A program made the translations under genes and the position numbers. A stretch of DNA of 17,610 nucleotides. Origin: Bizionia sp. (GTDB taxonomy: Bacteria > Bacteroidota > Bacteroidia > Flavobacteriales > Flavobacteriaceae). This document shows, in pieces, positions 1-6,642 of the stretch. The stretch covers positions 1 to 17,610 of the forward strand of contig JAGPVI010000091.1 of NCBI GenBank assembly GCA_018067115.1. Reading direction: 5' to 3'. Each line of letters opens with the position of its first letter. Within the stretch, counting starts at the first letter, position 1. Under the pieces are notes generated by a model. It was given only the letters and a program-made list of their open reading frames with translations. It did not search any database and was not told where the DNA came from.

Positions 1-507
1 AGACCAGACTTATGTGTTTCTGGTATTAACCATGGCTCGAACTCTTCTATTAACGTTATTTACTCTGGAACGATGAGCGCTGCAATTGAAGCTGGAATTG
101 AAGGTATACCGGCCATAGGATTCTCTTTGCTAGACCACAGTTGGAACGCTAATTTTGACGCTGCCAAAGACTATATTAAAGTCATTGCAAAAAATGTTCT
201 TGACCACGGTTTAACTGAAGGTGTTGTGCTGAATGTTAACATCCCGAAAATCGATAAAAAAGAGATTAAAGGTGTGAAAATTTGCCGCCAAGCTAAGGCA
301 AATTGGAAAGAAGAATTTGACAAAAGAAAAACACCGCAAGGTAAAGATTACTATTGGTTAACAGGAACTTTTGTTAATTATGATAAAGGTGAAGACACTG
401 ATGAATGGGCGTTGAACAATAATTACATTTCATTAGTCCCTGTTCATTTTGATTTAACTGCACACCATTCCATTCAAAAATTAAATACGTGGAGTTTTAA
501 TGAATAA
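1..507 (+). CDS. surE: 5'/3'-nucleotidase SurE, C-terminal part (5' end outside window)
   Basis: The reading frame is open from the first base and ends at the TAA at 505-507, giving 168 residues. SurE proteins are usually about 250 residues, so roughly the first third is missing. The visible part begins with the family hallmark SGINHGSN (residues 7-14), whose Asn10 is the fourth metal ligand; the paired N-terminal Asp ligands would lie upstream of the window. It continues with YSGTMSAAIEAGIEG and a PAIGFSL strand, both typical of SurE. The family is a metal-dependent phosphatase acting on nucleoside 5'/3'-monophosphates in the cytoplasm, linked to stationary-phase survival. The ATG at 73 is internal, because conserved SurE residues are encoded upstream of it in the same frame. 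The stop codon overlaps the start of the next gene (ATGAATAA, 500-507), implying translational coupling. The family call is certain; the substrate is not shown. Confidence 0.96.
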   Translation, partial: RPDLCVSGINHGSNSSINVIYSGTMSAAIEAGIEGIPAIGFSLLDHSWNANFDAAKDYIKVIAKNVLDHGLTEGVVLNVNIPKIDKKEIKGVKICRQAKANWKEEFDKRKTPQGKDYYWLTGTFVNYDKGEDTDEWALNNNYISLVPVHFDLTAHHSIQKLNTWSFNE

Positions 508-787
508 AAAAGAAATTTTACTTGGGTTTATTATTGGCATAATAACCACTATTATCGGGGTGATTTTCTACACCATTTTTATAGGAATTCAAGTAGGGTT
601 AAACACCGAACAAATTATAGAAAAAATTACATCATCGAGCATTTTAGGAAAAAGAGCGAGCATAGGTGTTTTATTAAATTTACCCGTTTTCTATTTATTC
701 CTAAACAAAAGAAAAGAAGAAATTGCAAAAGGCGTTTTAGCGGCCATTATTGTTGTGGCTTTAATTTTTATTTTTAATAAACTTTAA
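500..787 (+). CDS. Small integral membrane protein between surE and lpxB, function unknown
   Basis: This 95-residue protein is not one I can assign to a named family. The sequence shows a Lys-rich N-terminus (MNKKE), a long hydrophobic segment at about residues 6-31, a second at about 47-68 and a third at about 76-93 ending almost at the C-terminus. Basic clusters (NKRKEE, about 69-74) sit between segments two and three. It looks like a three-helix inner-membrane protein with no catalytic motif. The start overlaps the surE stop by 8 nt, and the stop lies 10 nt before lpxB, so it is almost certainly cotranscribed and translationally coupled. Its position beside lipid A synthesis invites a membrane or envelope role, but that is inference from context only. 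The coding call rests on the uninterrupted frame, tight operon packing and clean membrane topology. Confidence 0.85.
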   Translation: MNKKEILLGFIIGIITTIIGVIFYTIFIGIQVGLNTEQIIEKITSSSILGKRASIGVLLNLPVFYLFLNKRKEEIAKGVLAAIIVVALIFIFNKL

Positions 788-797
788 AAGGTAAGAA

Positions 798-1913
798 ATG
801 AAATACTATATTATTTCTGGTGAAGCTTCTGGCGATTTACATGGTGCAAACCTAATGAAAGCGCTCTTAATTCAAGATGTTAACGCAGACTTTAGGTTTT
901 GGGGAGGAGACCTTATGCAAGCTATTGGTGGCACGCTGGTAAAACACTACAAGGAATTGGCATTTATGGGTTTTGTAGAGGTTTTACAAAACTTAAGGAC
1001 AATTACTAAAAACTTATCTTTCTGTAAAAAAGATATTGAAGCATATACTCCAGACGTCATTATATATATCGATTACCCTGGATTTAATTTACGTATTGCT
1101 AAATGGGCGCGACAAGAAGGCTATAAAAACCACTACTACATTTCGCCACAAATCTGGGCATGGAAAGAAAACAGAATTACGTCCATAAAGCGCGATATTG
1201 ATGCTATGTACGTTATTCTTCCCTTTGAAAAGGATTTTTACGAGAAAAAACATCAGTTTCCTGTGCATTTTGTAGGACACCCATTACTTGATGAAATTGC
1301 AGGAAGACATCAAGTTACTGAATACAAATTTAGAACCAACAACGGACTCAGTGACAAACCAATAATCGCCTTATTACCAGGAAGCCGAAAGCAAGAGATT
1401 ACAAAAATGCTATCTATAATGCTTAGTTTGGTAGATAACTATAAGAATTATCAATTCGTTATTGCGGGTGCCCCAGGACAAGATTATGCTTTCTATTCAC
1501 AATTTATTAATAAATCTAACGTTCATTTTCTATCGAACAAAACTTACGACTTGTTGAGTGTTTCGAGTGCCGCATTAGTAACTTCGGGAACAGCCACTTT
1601 AGAAACCGCTCTATTTAAAGTACCTCAGGTTGTTTGCTATAAAGGAAGTTGGATATCGTACCAAATTGGTAAACGCTTGATAAATTTAAAATATATTTCG
1701 CTGGTAAATCTAATATTAGACAAAGAAGCCGTTACAGAATTAATTCAGGCAGATTTTAATAAGAAACGATTAAAAAAAGAACTCGATATAATTTTAGACA
1801 CTTACGAGCGCACAAAATTCTTTATGAACTATTACGAATTAGAAAAAAAACTAGGTGGTAAAGGGGCTAGCGAACAGACCGCACGCTTAATTTTCAACTC
1901 ATTAAACGCTTAA
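798..1913 (+). CDS. lpxB: Lipid-A-disaccharide synthase LpxB
   Basis: LpxB is a family GT19 glycosyltransferase that condenses UDP-2,3-diacylglucosamine with 2,3-diacylglucosamine-1-phosphate to give lipid A disaccharide phosphate at the cytoplasmic face of the inner membrane. The 371 residues match the usual length of about 380. Visible motifs are SGEASGD at 7-13, WGGDLM at 35-40, IDYPGFN at 91-97 (Asp92 aligns with the catalytic Asp98 of the E. coli enzyme), YISPQIWAWK at 114-123, GHPLLDE at 160-166, LPGSRKQE at 193-200 (donor phosphate binding) and SGTATLE at 263-269. The ATG at 798 is chosen because the first strand and SGEASGD follow at the expected distance. It lies 10 nt after the small membrane protein and 4 nt before the next gene, inside the operon. 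The protein shows no truncation or missing residue. It implies an LPS-bearing Gram-negative envelope. Confidence 0.97.
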   Translation: MKYYIISGEASGDLHGANLMKALLIQDVNADFRFWGGDLMQAIGGTLVKHYKELAFMGFVEVLQNLRTITKNLSFCKKDIEAYTPDVIIYIDYPGFNLRIAKWARQEGYKNHYYISPQIWAWKENRITSIKRDIDAMYVILPFEKDFYEKKHQFPVHFVGHPLLDEIAGRHQVTEYKFRTNNGLSDKPIIALLPGSRKQEITKMLSIMLSLVDNYKNYQFVIAGAPGQDYAFYSQFINKSNVHFLSNKTYDLLSVSSAALVTSGTATLETALFKVPQVVCYKGSWISYQIGKRLINLKYISLVNLILDKEAVTELIQADFNKKRLKKELDIILDTYERTKFFMNYYELEKKLGGKGASEQTARLIFNSLNA

Positions 1914-1917
1914 AATA

Positions 1918-2439
1918 ATGCGAAAAATAATTTTAACTTTATCTGTAATCGCATCTCTGTCTGCTTGTAAATCTATAGAAAACAGTCAAGTAGTGACTAC
2001 AAAACCTGAAACAACCATAGATACTGCCACTATTTATAGTGAAAAGGAAATAAATAAGGTTACCGAGGCTATACTTAAAAATGCTAAAAAATATAAAGGC
2101 ACACGTTATAAATATGGCGGTACAACAAAACAAGGAATGGATTGCTCTGGTCTTATTTACACGGCATTTAAAGAGGAAGATATTACAATGCCCAGAACAA
2201 CTGGTACTTTATCGACACATGGAGATTGGATAGATTTAAAAGAAGTACAAGAAGGCGACCTCTTATTTTTTGCAACGTCTAATAACAGCCGACGTGTAAA
2301 CCACGTTGGTATTGTCACCACTTCTCGATTAGGAAAAGTAGAATTTATTCACTCCTCTACAAGTCGCGGCGTAATGATTTCTGATCTCGCAGAAAAATAT
2401 TGGTATTTTGCTTTTGTACAAGCACGCCGAGTATTGTAG
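1918..2439 (+). CDS. NlpC/P60 (C40) family peptidoglycan hydrolase, lipoprotein
   Basis: This 173-residue protein has a lipoprotein signal peptide: MRK, a hydrophobic stretch, then the lipobox LSAC with the lipidated Cys at residue 17. A Thr/Ser-rich linker (about 20-45) leads to a single NlpC/P60 domain at about 50-173. The catalytic triad is readable as Cys76 in GMDCSGL, His129 in NHVGIV and a third polar residue, His145 in FIHSSTSRGV. Family members cleave gamma-D-Glu-diaminoacyl bonds in peptidoglycan stem peptides, acting in the periplasm while attached to a membrane. No SH3 or LysM cell-wall-binding module is present, so it is a minimal enzyme resembling E. coli Spr/MepS in architecture. 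The start lies 4 nt after the lpxB stop, and comEC begins 20 nt after its stop. It may act in wall remodelling during growth; a link to DNA uptake is only suggested by the neighbour. Confidence 0.93.
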   Translation: MRKIILTLSVIASLSACKSIENSQVVTTKPETTIDTATIYSEKEINKVTEAILKNAKKYKGTRYKYGGTTKQGMDCSGLIYTAFKEEDITMPRTTGTLSTHGDWIDLKEVQEGDLLFFATSNNSRRVNHVGIVTTSRLGKVEFIHSSTSRGVMISDLAEKYWYFAFVQARRVL

Positions 2440-2459
2440 GAAATTTAGTATATTTAGGA

Positions 2460-4478
2460 GTGAAACTCCTGAACTTCAATATAATAAAGCTAACAATCTA
2501 TTTCATAATTGGAATAGTGTTGGCTTTTTATTTTTTTATACCAACCGCAATATCTCTATATGTAGCGATTTGCTTTTTTGTTCTTTTCTGTGTCTCTTAT
2601 CTTATTAATCAGAAAAAGCTAAAAAAAACAGTTGTCTTTGGTATTCTTCTTTGCTTAACAACGATCTCTTTTGGTGTGTTATTTACAAATATGCATAACG
2701 AGAAGCGTCAGGCAACTCATTACTTACAACTTTCAACAGAAAATTCACCGATTACCTTCAGAATTAAAAGTGTTTTAAAGCCCTCTCTGTATAGCGAAAA
2801 ATATAGTGTTGTTGTTTTAAAAATTGGAGATCAGCTGGCTTATGGCAAAGCATTATTGAATGTTTCAAAAAACGATAGTATCTCTCGTCTAGATGTCGAT
2901 AATATTTACACCACTAAGGCTGTTTTTACCCCTGTTCAAAAGCCCTTAAATCCAAACCAGTTTGATTACAGATCTTATTTAGAGAAGCAATATATTTACA
3001 AGCAACTCTATACGACAGCTAGTGAATTATTTTTAGTTACTACTAAAAAGCACACTGTTTACGGCTATGCTGATGCTATTAGAAAACACATTAACAGTGC
3101 CTTAAACAACTATCATTTCTCAGAAGATGAGTTATCTATTATAAATGCTTTAATACTGGGTCAGAGGCAGGATTTAAGTAAGGATATCACTACAGATTAT
3201 ATAAACGCTGGAGCCATTCATATTCTTGCGGTATCCGGTCTTCACGTTGGTTTAATATTATTAATACTCACCTACATTTTAAAACCCTTACATCGTTTTA
3301 AAAGAGGCAAACTTATCTCTGGGCTGTTCATTATTATTTTTTTGTGGTGTTTTGCTATTATTGCAGGACTCTCTAGTTCGGTAACGCGAGCAGTGACTAT
3401 GTTTAGTATTGTAGCTTTTGCAATGCATATAAAACGACCAACTAACATTTATAACACATTAGCTTTCTCTATTTTAGTGTTAGTCTTATTTAAGCCTTTA
3501 ATTATTTTTGATGTCGGTTTTCAGTTGAGTTATTTAGCCGTGATTGCCATTGTAAGTATTCAGCCAATGCTCGTTAATTTATGGGAGCCAAAATATTACA
3601 TTCCAAAAAAATTATGGGATGTGTTTACAGTAACACTAGCCGCTCAGTTTGGTGTTCTACCAATTAGTTTGTTTTATTTTCATCAAATTCCAGGCTTATT
3701 CTTTATTGCAAACCTTGTAATCATTCCGTTTTTAGGACTTATTTTAGGGTTAGGGATTTTGGTTATTACTTTAGCATCGTTAGAATTACTACCTCAGTTT
3801 ATAGCAGATTTCTACGGTGGCGTTATTCATTTAATGAATGTTTTAATGGCCTGGATTTCTGAACAAGAGACTTTTTTAATAAAAGGAATTTCGTTTGGTA
3901 TACTTCAAGTATTTTCTGGCTATTTAATCATTGTGTTTCTCGTTGCCTATTTTAAAAACAATAAGTACCAATGGTTACGGTTAATTTTATTTTCTGTTAT
4001 TCTTTTTCAGTGTGTATTAATCTATTCTGAATTTGAATCTTCAAATTCCAATTTTACAATTTTTCATAAATCACGACATACTATTATTGGAATAAAAGAG
4101 AACAAAACACTTGTCTTAGCATCAAATCTAGACAGCATACATCACTTTAGAAGTTTAGAGTCTTATGTCACAGAACAGCGTATTACAATAATTAAAGACG
4201 ATAGCTTACAACCGCTTTATCGATATAAGAATCGTTATATACTGGTTATTGATAGCTTAGGAATATACGAAATATCAAAACTAAAACCAGAATATATTGT
4301 ACTTACAAACTCGCCTAAAATAAACTTAGATCGCTTATTAGAGACCTTTCAACCTAAAATTATTATTGCAGATGGTAGCAATTATAAATCGTATGTAAAA
4401 AGATGGAAGGCAACCTGTTTAAAAGCACAAATCTCTTTTCATAGTACTTACGAAAAGGGCGCTTATATTATCGAGTAA
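2460..4478 (+). CDS. comEC: ComEC/Rec2-family DNA uptake channel, Bacteroidota type
   Basis: ComEC forms the inner-membrane channel that imports single-stranded DNA during natural transformation. I place the start at GTG 2460 (672 residues) because the product then begins MKLLNFNIIKLTIYF, the usual N-terminus of this family in Flavobacteriia. An upstream in-frame ATG at 2400 would sit inside the NlpC gene and add 20 unconserved residues. In order, the protein has N-terminal membrane helices, a soluble DUF4131/OB-like region (about 85-190), then the multi-helix competence domain opening with HILAVSGLHVG (about 253-263). A soluble tail of about 145 residues follows (about 529-672). That tail has no HxHxDH metal motif, so the metallo-beta-lactamase-like nuclease site seen in many ComEC proteins is absent or degenerate. 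It is last in the operon. A decayed copy of its 3' end lies at 6365-6628. Confidence 0.92.
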   Translation: MKLLNFNIIKLTIYFIIGIVLAFYFFIPTAISLYVAICFFVLFCVSYLINQKKLKKTVVFGILLCLTTISFGVLFTNMHNEKRQATHYLQLSTENSPITFRIKSVLKPSLYSEKYSVVVLKIGDQLAYGKALLNVSKNDSISRLDVDNIYTTKAVFTPVQKPLNPNQFDYRSYLEKQYIYKQLYTTASELFLVTTKKHTVYGYADAIRKHINSALNNYHFSEDELSIINALILGQRQDLSKDITTDYINAGAIHILAVSGLHVGLILLILTYILKPLHRFKRGKLISGLFIIIFLWCFAIIAGLSSSVTRAVTMFSIVAFAMHIKRPTNIYNTLAFSILVLVLFKPLIIFDVGFQLSYLAVIAIVSIQPMLVNLWEPKYYIPKKLWDVFTVTLAAQFGVLPISLFYFHQIPGLFFIANLVIIPFLGLILGLGILVITLASLELLPQFIADFYGGVIHLMNVLMAWISEQETFLIKGISFGILQVFSGYLIIVFLVAYFKNNKYQWLRLILFSVILFQCVLIYSEFESSNSNFTIFHKSRHTIIGIKENKTLVLASNLDSIHHFRSLESYVTEQRITIIKDDSLQPLYRYKNRYILVIDSLGIYEISKLKPEYIVLTNSPKINLDRLLETFQPKIIIADGSNYKSYVKRWKATCLKAQISFHSTYEKGAYIIE

Positions 4479-4617
4479 ACGCTGAAACAACAAATAGATA
4501 TATCACTAATTAAGAACCAATTACCCCTAAGGAATCAAAGTTAAAGAGTAATTTTCTATTGAAAAGCTTAAAAGAAAGTGCGATTTCAATATTTAGCCCA
4601 AAATAGGGTAAATATCT

Positions 4618-4658
4618 TTATTACATAGATCGTGTTTTAAACAAAACCGATGTAATAA
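4618..4658. repeat. Imperfect 41-nt inverted repeat after comEC
   Basis: The 9-nt arm TTATTACAT (4618-4626) is matched perfectly by ATGTAATAA (4650-4658). Inside it, GTTTT pairs with AAAAC around an AAAC loop, with two further CG pairs and small bulges, so about 16 pairs can form. No T-run follows on the plus strand, so it is not a standard intrinsic terminator. It could be a 3'-end stabilising structure for the comEC operon or a protein site. The rest of 4479-4617 shows no gene. Confidence 0.5.
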
Positions 4659-4730
4659 TGTCCTAACAACGAGAATTATTCTGTTAAAATCATAACTTTT
4701 ACCGACATAATTATAATATTTCTTAATTTT

Positions 4731-4753
4731 TAATTAAACAACTTGTTTAATTA
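4731..4753. promoter_or_regulatory. Perfect 23-bp palindrome, candidate operator upstream of ompA
   Basis: TAATTAAACAA (4731-4741) and TTGTTTAATTA (4743-4753) are perfect reverse complements around a single central C. The palindrome ends 21 nt upstream of the predicted -7 box, so it overlaps the expected -33 region of the ompA promoter. This is the place for a homodimeric regulator, acting as repressor or as an activator replacing a weak -33 element. AT-rich DNA produces short palindromes by chance, but 11 of 11 matched pairs is unusual. Confidence 0.45.
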
Positions 4754-4774
4754 GGGTAAATAACAATTTTGAAT

Positions 4775-4782
4775 TATTTTTG
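4775..4782 (+). promoter_or_regulatory. Predicted -7 box of the ompA promoter
   Basis: TATTTTTG matches the Bacteroidota sigma-A -7 consensus TAnnTTTG exactly. Transcription would start near 4789, leaving a leader of about 40 nt before the ATG at 4832. No good TTTG -33 element is seen at the usual spacing; the 23-bp palindrome occupies that stretch. The leader has an A-rich region (AAAATATAGAT) before the start codon, as is common in this phylum. Confidence 0.5.
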
Positions 4783-4794
4783 CTCCCAATTACA

Positions 4795-4817
4795 AGGGCT
4801 TTTGTAGAAAAAGCCTT
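4795..4817 (+). promoter_or_regulatory. Stem-loop in the ompA 5' leader
   Basis: GGCTTTT (4797-4803) pairs with AAAAGCC (4809-4815) around a 5-nt loop, with an extra G-U and A-U pair outside, giving about 9 pairs. It would lie at the very 5' end of the predicted transcript, 14 nt before the start codon. Leader hairpins stabilise mRNAs of abundant outer-membrane proteins in other bacteria; that role here is inference. Confidence 0.35.
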
Positions 4818-4831
4818 ATTAAAATATAGAT

Positions 4832-6115
4832 ATGAAAAAAATATTACTCTCCCTTTTATTACTTACAGCAGGAACAGTTTCTGCACAAGAAGCATATGAC
4901 GGTGCTCAAACTGAAACGAGCAACACTTTTAACAGATGGTCTTTAGAGATCTCTGGTGGTGTTCATAAACCAGCAAGACCTATGGCATCTGGTTACTATA
5001 CTAATACGCCAGACCTAGGACAGGTTGGTTTAGGTGTTCGTTACATGATGAACGATAGATTTGGTCTTCGTTTAGGTTTAGGGTACAATAACATTGAAGG
5101 TGCCGATGAAAGCAACGAATTCGAATCTAGCTATTACAGATCTTCTTTGGAAGGTGTAGCAAACGTTGGAAACCTTCTAAACTTTAAAAGCTGGACTAAC
5201 ACTTTTGGACTTTTAGTTCACGCCGGTGGTGGATACTCTTTTATGAAATATAAGAGTCCTGTAGACATTGATGGTAAAGACCAAATGTTAAATATTATTG
5301 GAGGTGTTACTCCAATGGTTAAATTAAGTAACCGTGTAGCTCTTTTTGGAGATGTTTCTGCAATTGGAAACATTAGACAATCTTTAACTATGGATGGTAC
5401 AGCTATTTCTGACGTAAGAGGTGTTGATGGGTTTATCGTAAACGCTTCTATAGGTCTTAACATCTACTTAGGAGGTGCAGATAACCATGCAGATTGGCAT
5501 TCTGAAAAGACTGACTTTACTGAAGAATTTTTAGCTATCGAAAACCGAGTGAATAAAATAGAAAACGATCTTATCGATAGTGATCAAGATGGTGTTCCAG
5601 ATTACTTAGATAGAGAACCAAACACAATGAGTGGTGTAACGGTAGATAGTCGTGGTGTTGCTGTTGACAACAATAACAATGGTATTCCAGATGAAATTGA
5701 GTATTCTTTAGATAAGCGTTATGCTTTAAAAGGAGAAGCTGCAAGTTCTAGTAATGCTACTAGTAAGAATGTAGCAGAATTACTTAACAAGGGATATATA
5801 AACGTATACTTTCAGTTTAATAGTGATAAGCCAGAAACATATTCTTTAGAAGCGATTAACTACTTAAAGACTTATATGAAGGATACACCAAGTGCTAAAG
5901 CCGAGTTAATTGGTTATGCCGATGAAGTTGGAAACCCTGAATACAACTTAAAACTTTCGGAGAAAAGAGCTAAAAGAGTTTATGACATTTTAGTAGCTTC
6001 TGGAGTTAATGAAAACAGATTATCTTATACTGGTGGTGGCGAAGACACTTCAGTAGATAAGGCGTCTTCTCCAGCAAGACAGTTAGTTAGAAGAGTTACT
6101 TTCAAATTAAAGTAA
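4832..6115 (+). CDS. OmpA-family outer-membrane protein (beta-barrel plus peptidoglycan-binding domain)
   Basis: This 427-residue protein begins with a Sec signal peptide (about 1-19, ending VSAQ). Residues about 33-215 read as an outer-membrane beta-barrel with alternating aromatic and Gly-rich strands (RWSLEISGGV, FGLRLGLGYN, NASIGLNIYLGG). A linker carries two thrombospondin type 3-like Asp/Asn-rich calcium motifs: DSDQDGVPDYLD (249-260) and DNNNNGIPDEIE (279-290). The C-terminal OmpA domain (about 315-427) has VYFQFNSD, then GYADEVGNPEYN and LSEKRAKRV, containing the conserved Asp and Arg that hold the diaminopimelate of peptidoglycan. It probably anchors the outer membrane to the wall and may be abundant. 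It is monocistronic, with its own promoter region (4731-4817) and terminator (6137-6169). It sits between intact comEC and a decayed comEC fragment, suggesting that the locus was rearranged. Confidence 0.94.
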   Translation: MKKILLSLLLLTAGTVSAQEAYDGAQTETSNTFNRWSLEISGGVHKPARPMASGYYTNTPDLGQVGLGVRYMMNDRFGLRLGLGYNNIEGADESNEFESSYYRSSLEGVANVGNLLNFKSWTNTFGLLVHAGGGYSFMKYKSPVDIDGKDQMLNIIGGVTPMVKLSNRVALFGDVSAIGNIRQSLTMDGTAISDVRGVDGFIVNASIGLNIYLGGADNHADWHSEKTDFTEEFLAIENRVNKIENDLIDSDQDGVPDYLDREPNTMSGVTVDSRGVAVDNNNNGIPDEIEYSLDKRYALKGEAASSSNATSKNVAELLNKGYINVYFQFNSDKPETYSLEAINYLKTYMKDTPSAKAELIGYADEVGNPEYNLKLSEKRAKRVYDILVASGVNENRLSYTGGGEDTSVDKASSPARQLVRRVTFKLK

Positions 6116-6136
6116 TTTTAAAATAAAATACTTACT

Positions 6137-6169
6137 AAAAAGAGTCTTCCAATGGAAGGCTCTTTTTTT
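6137..6169 (+). terminator. Intrinsic terminator of the ompA gene
   Basis: AAAAAGAGTCTTCC (6137-6150) pairs with GGAAGGCTCTTTTT (6154-6167) around an AAT loop, with one G-U pair, and is followed by further T residues. It lies 21 nt after the ompA stop, as expected for a strong rho-independent terminator. Confidence 0.88.
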
Positions 6170-6364
6170 GTGCGTAAAAATGTCTCGCCAAAAGAACACT
6201 AAATATCGAGCGCTTACACCTTAAGACATCAATACAGCACTATTACGCAGCCTTATTGCTATACTTCAGCTAATCTTTTACGACTTACATCCGGTGTAAG
6301 CTATAACGCACTTAAAAAAATAAGGAGAATCGGTATCACTTAAAAATAGAGACCTGTAATGCCA
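6170..6364. other. Gene-free stretch before the comEC remnant
   Basis: All frames are broken by stop codons and I see no RNA gene, promoter box or repeat array. One short inverted repeat, CTTACA/TGTAAG, lies at 6284-6300. Bases near 6182-6200 faintly resemble the comEC segment near 4071, and the collinear order would fit, but the match is too weak to claim. This is probably the more eroded part of the same decayed gene. Confidence 0.4.
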
Positions 6365-6628
6365 CTACTAACACTTAGCATAAGCAATATATATTAATTA
6401 ATAATTTAGCCTTAAAAGCCCCAGAATACACGTAAGAATGCGTTTTGGCTATCACACTACATTTTAATACCCCGATAAAAAACTAATACTTACAATTTTT
6501 AAAAGTAGTTGAAGAAATAGCCATTAAAACATACAGGTAAATAGTAATGGTATGATTACAAATTGAAAGCCATCTCATAAAAAAAACTCCCTTTTCATAG
6601 TATTTACGAAAAGGGAGTTTTTATATAA
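6365..6628 (+). pseudogene. Decayed 3' end of a second comEC copy
   Basis: Four blocks match the intact comEC in the same order. Bases 6365-6394 read LLTLSISNIY against ILVIDSLGIY (4239-4268). Bases 6403-6429 read NNLALKAPEY against SKLKPEY (ending 4295). Bases 6466-6486 read N-T-P-I-K-N-stop against N-S-P-K-I-N-L (4308-4328). Bases 6590-6628 read PFHSIYEKGVFI-stop against SFHSTYEKGAYIIE-stop (ending 4478). The distance from the third block to the FHS codons is 127 bp here and 129 bp in comEC. The last block holds 24 of 25 identical bases. In-frame stops and frame changes show that it is not translated as a whole. Only the last 80 or so codons are recognisable. The fragment ends 14 bp from the convergent thioredoxin gene, a natural gene boundary. 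Confidence 0.72.
6579..6622 (-). terminator. Intrinsic terminator of the thioredoxin gene, built from the comEC remnant
   Basis: AAAAACTCCCTTTTC (6582-6596) pairs perfectly with GAAAAGGGAGTTTTT (6608-6622) across an 11-nt loop. On the minus strand it ends in a T-run (A-run 6579-6586 on the plus strand), about 20 nt past the thioredoxin stop. A weaker T-tract on the plus side could make it bidirectional. The loop and inner stem are the remnant of the comEC coding end. Confidence 0.85.
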
Positions 6629-6642
6629 TAGAATTGCAAAAA

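Noticed and set aside
73..507. SurE starting at the ATG at 73
   Set aside because: The same frame is open to base 1 and encodes the conserved SGINHGSN metal-site motif upstream of this ATG, so the gene begins outside the window.
2400..2459. ComEC starting at the ATG at 2400
   Set aside because: It would overlap the end of the NlpC/P60 gene and add unconserved residues; the family N-terminus MKLLNF..IKL begins at GTG 2460.
2408..2608. Short plus-strand frame at the NlpC-comEC junction
   Set aside because: It is out of frame with both genes and overlaps the comEC N-terminus; a frame shadow.
6284..6300. Short inverted repeat CTTACA/TGTAAG
   Set aside because: Only six pairs with no T-tract, promoter or conserved context; within chance for this composition.
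6591..6615. Reading the near-identity to the comEC end as a dispersed REP-like repeat
   Set aside because: Only two copies were noticed, and the flanking bases also align collinearly with comEC codons, so a gene remnant explains more.
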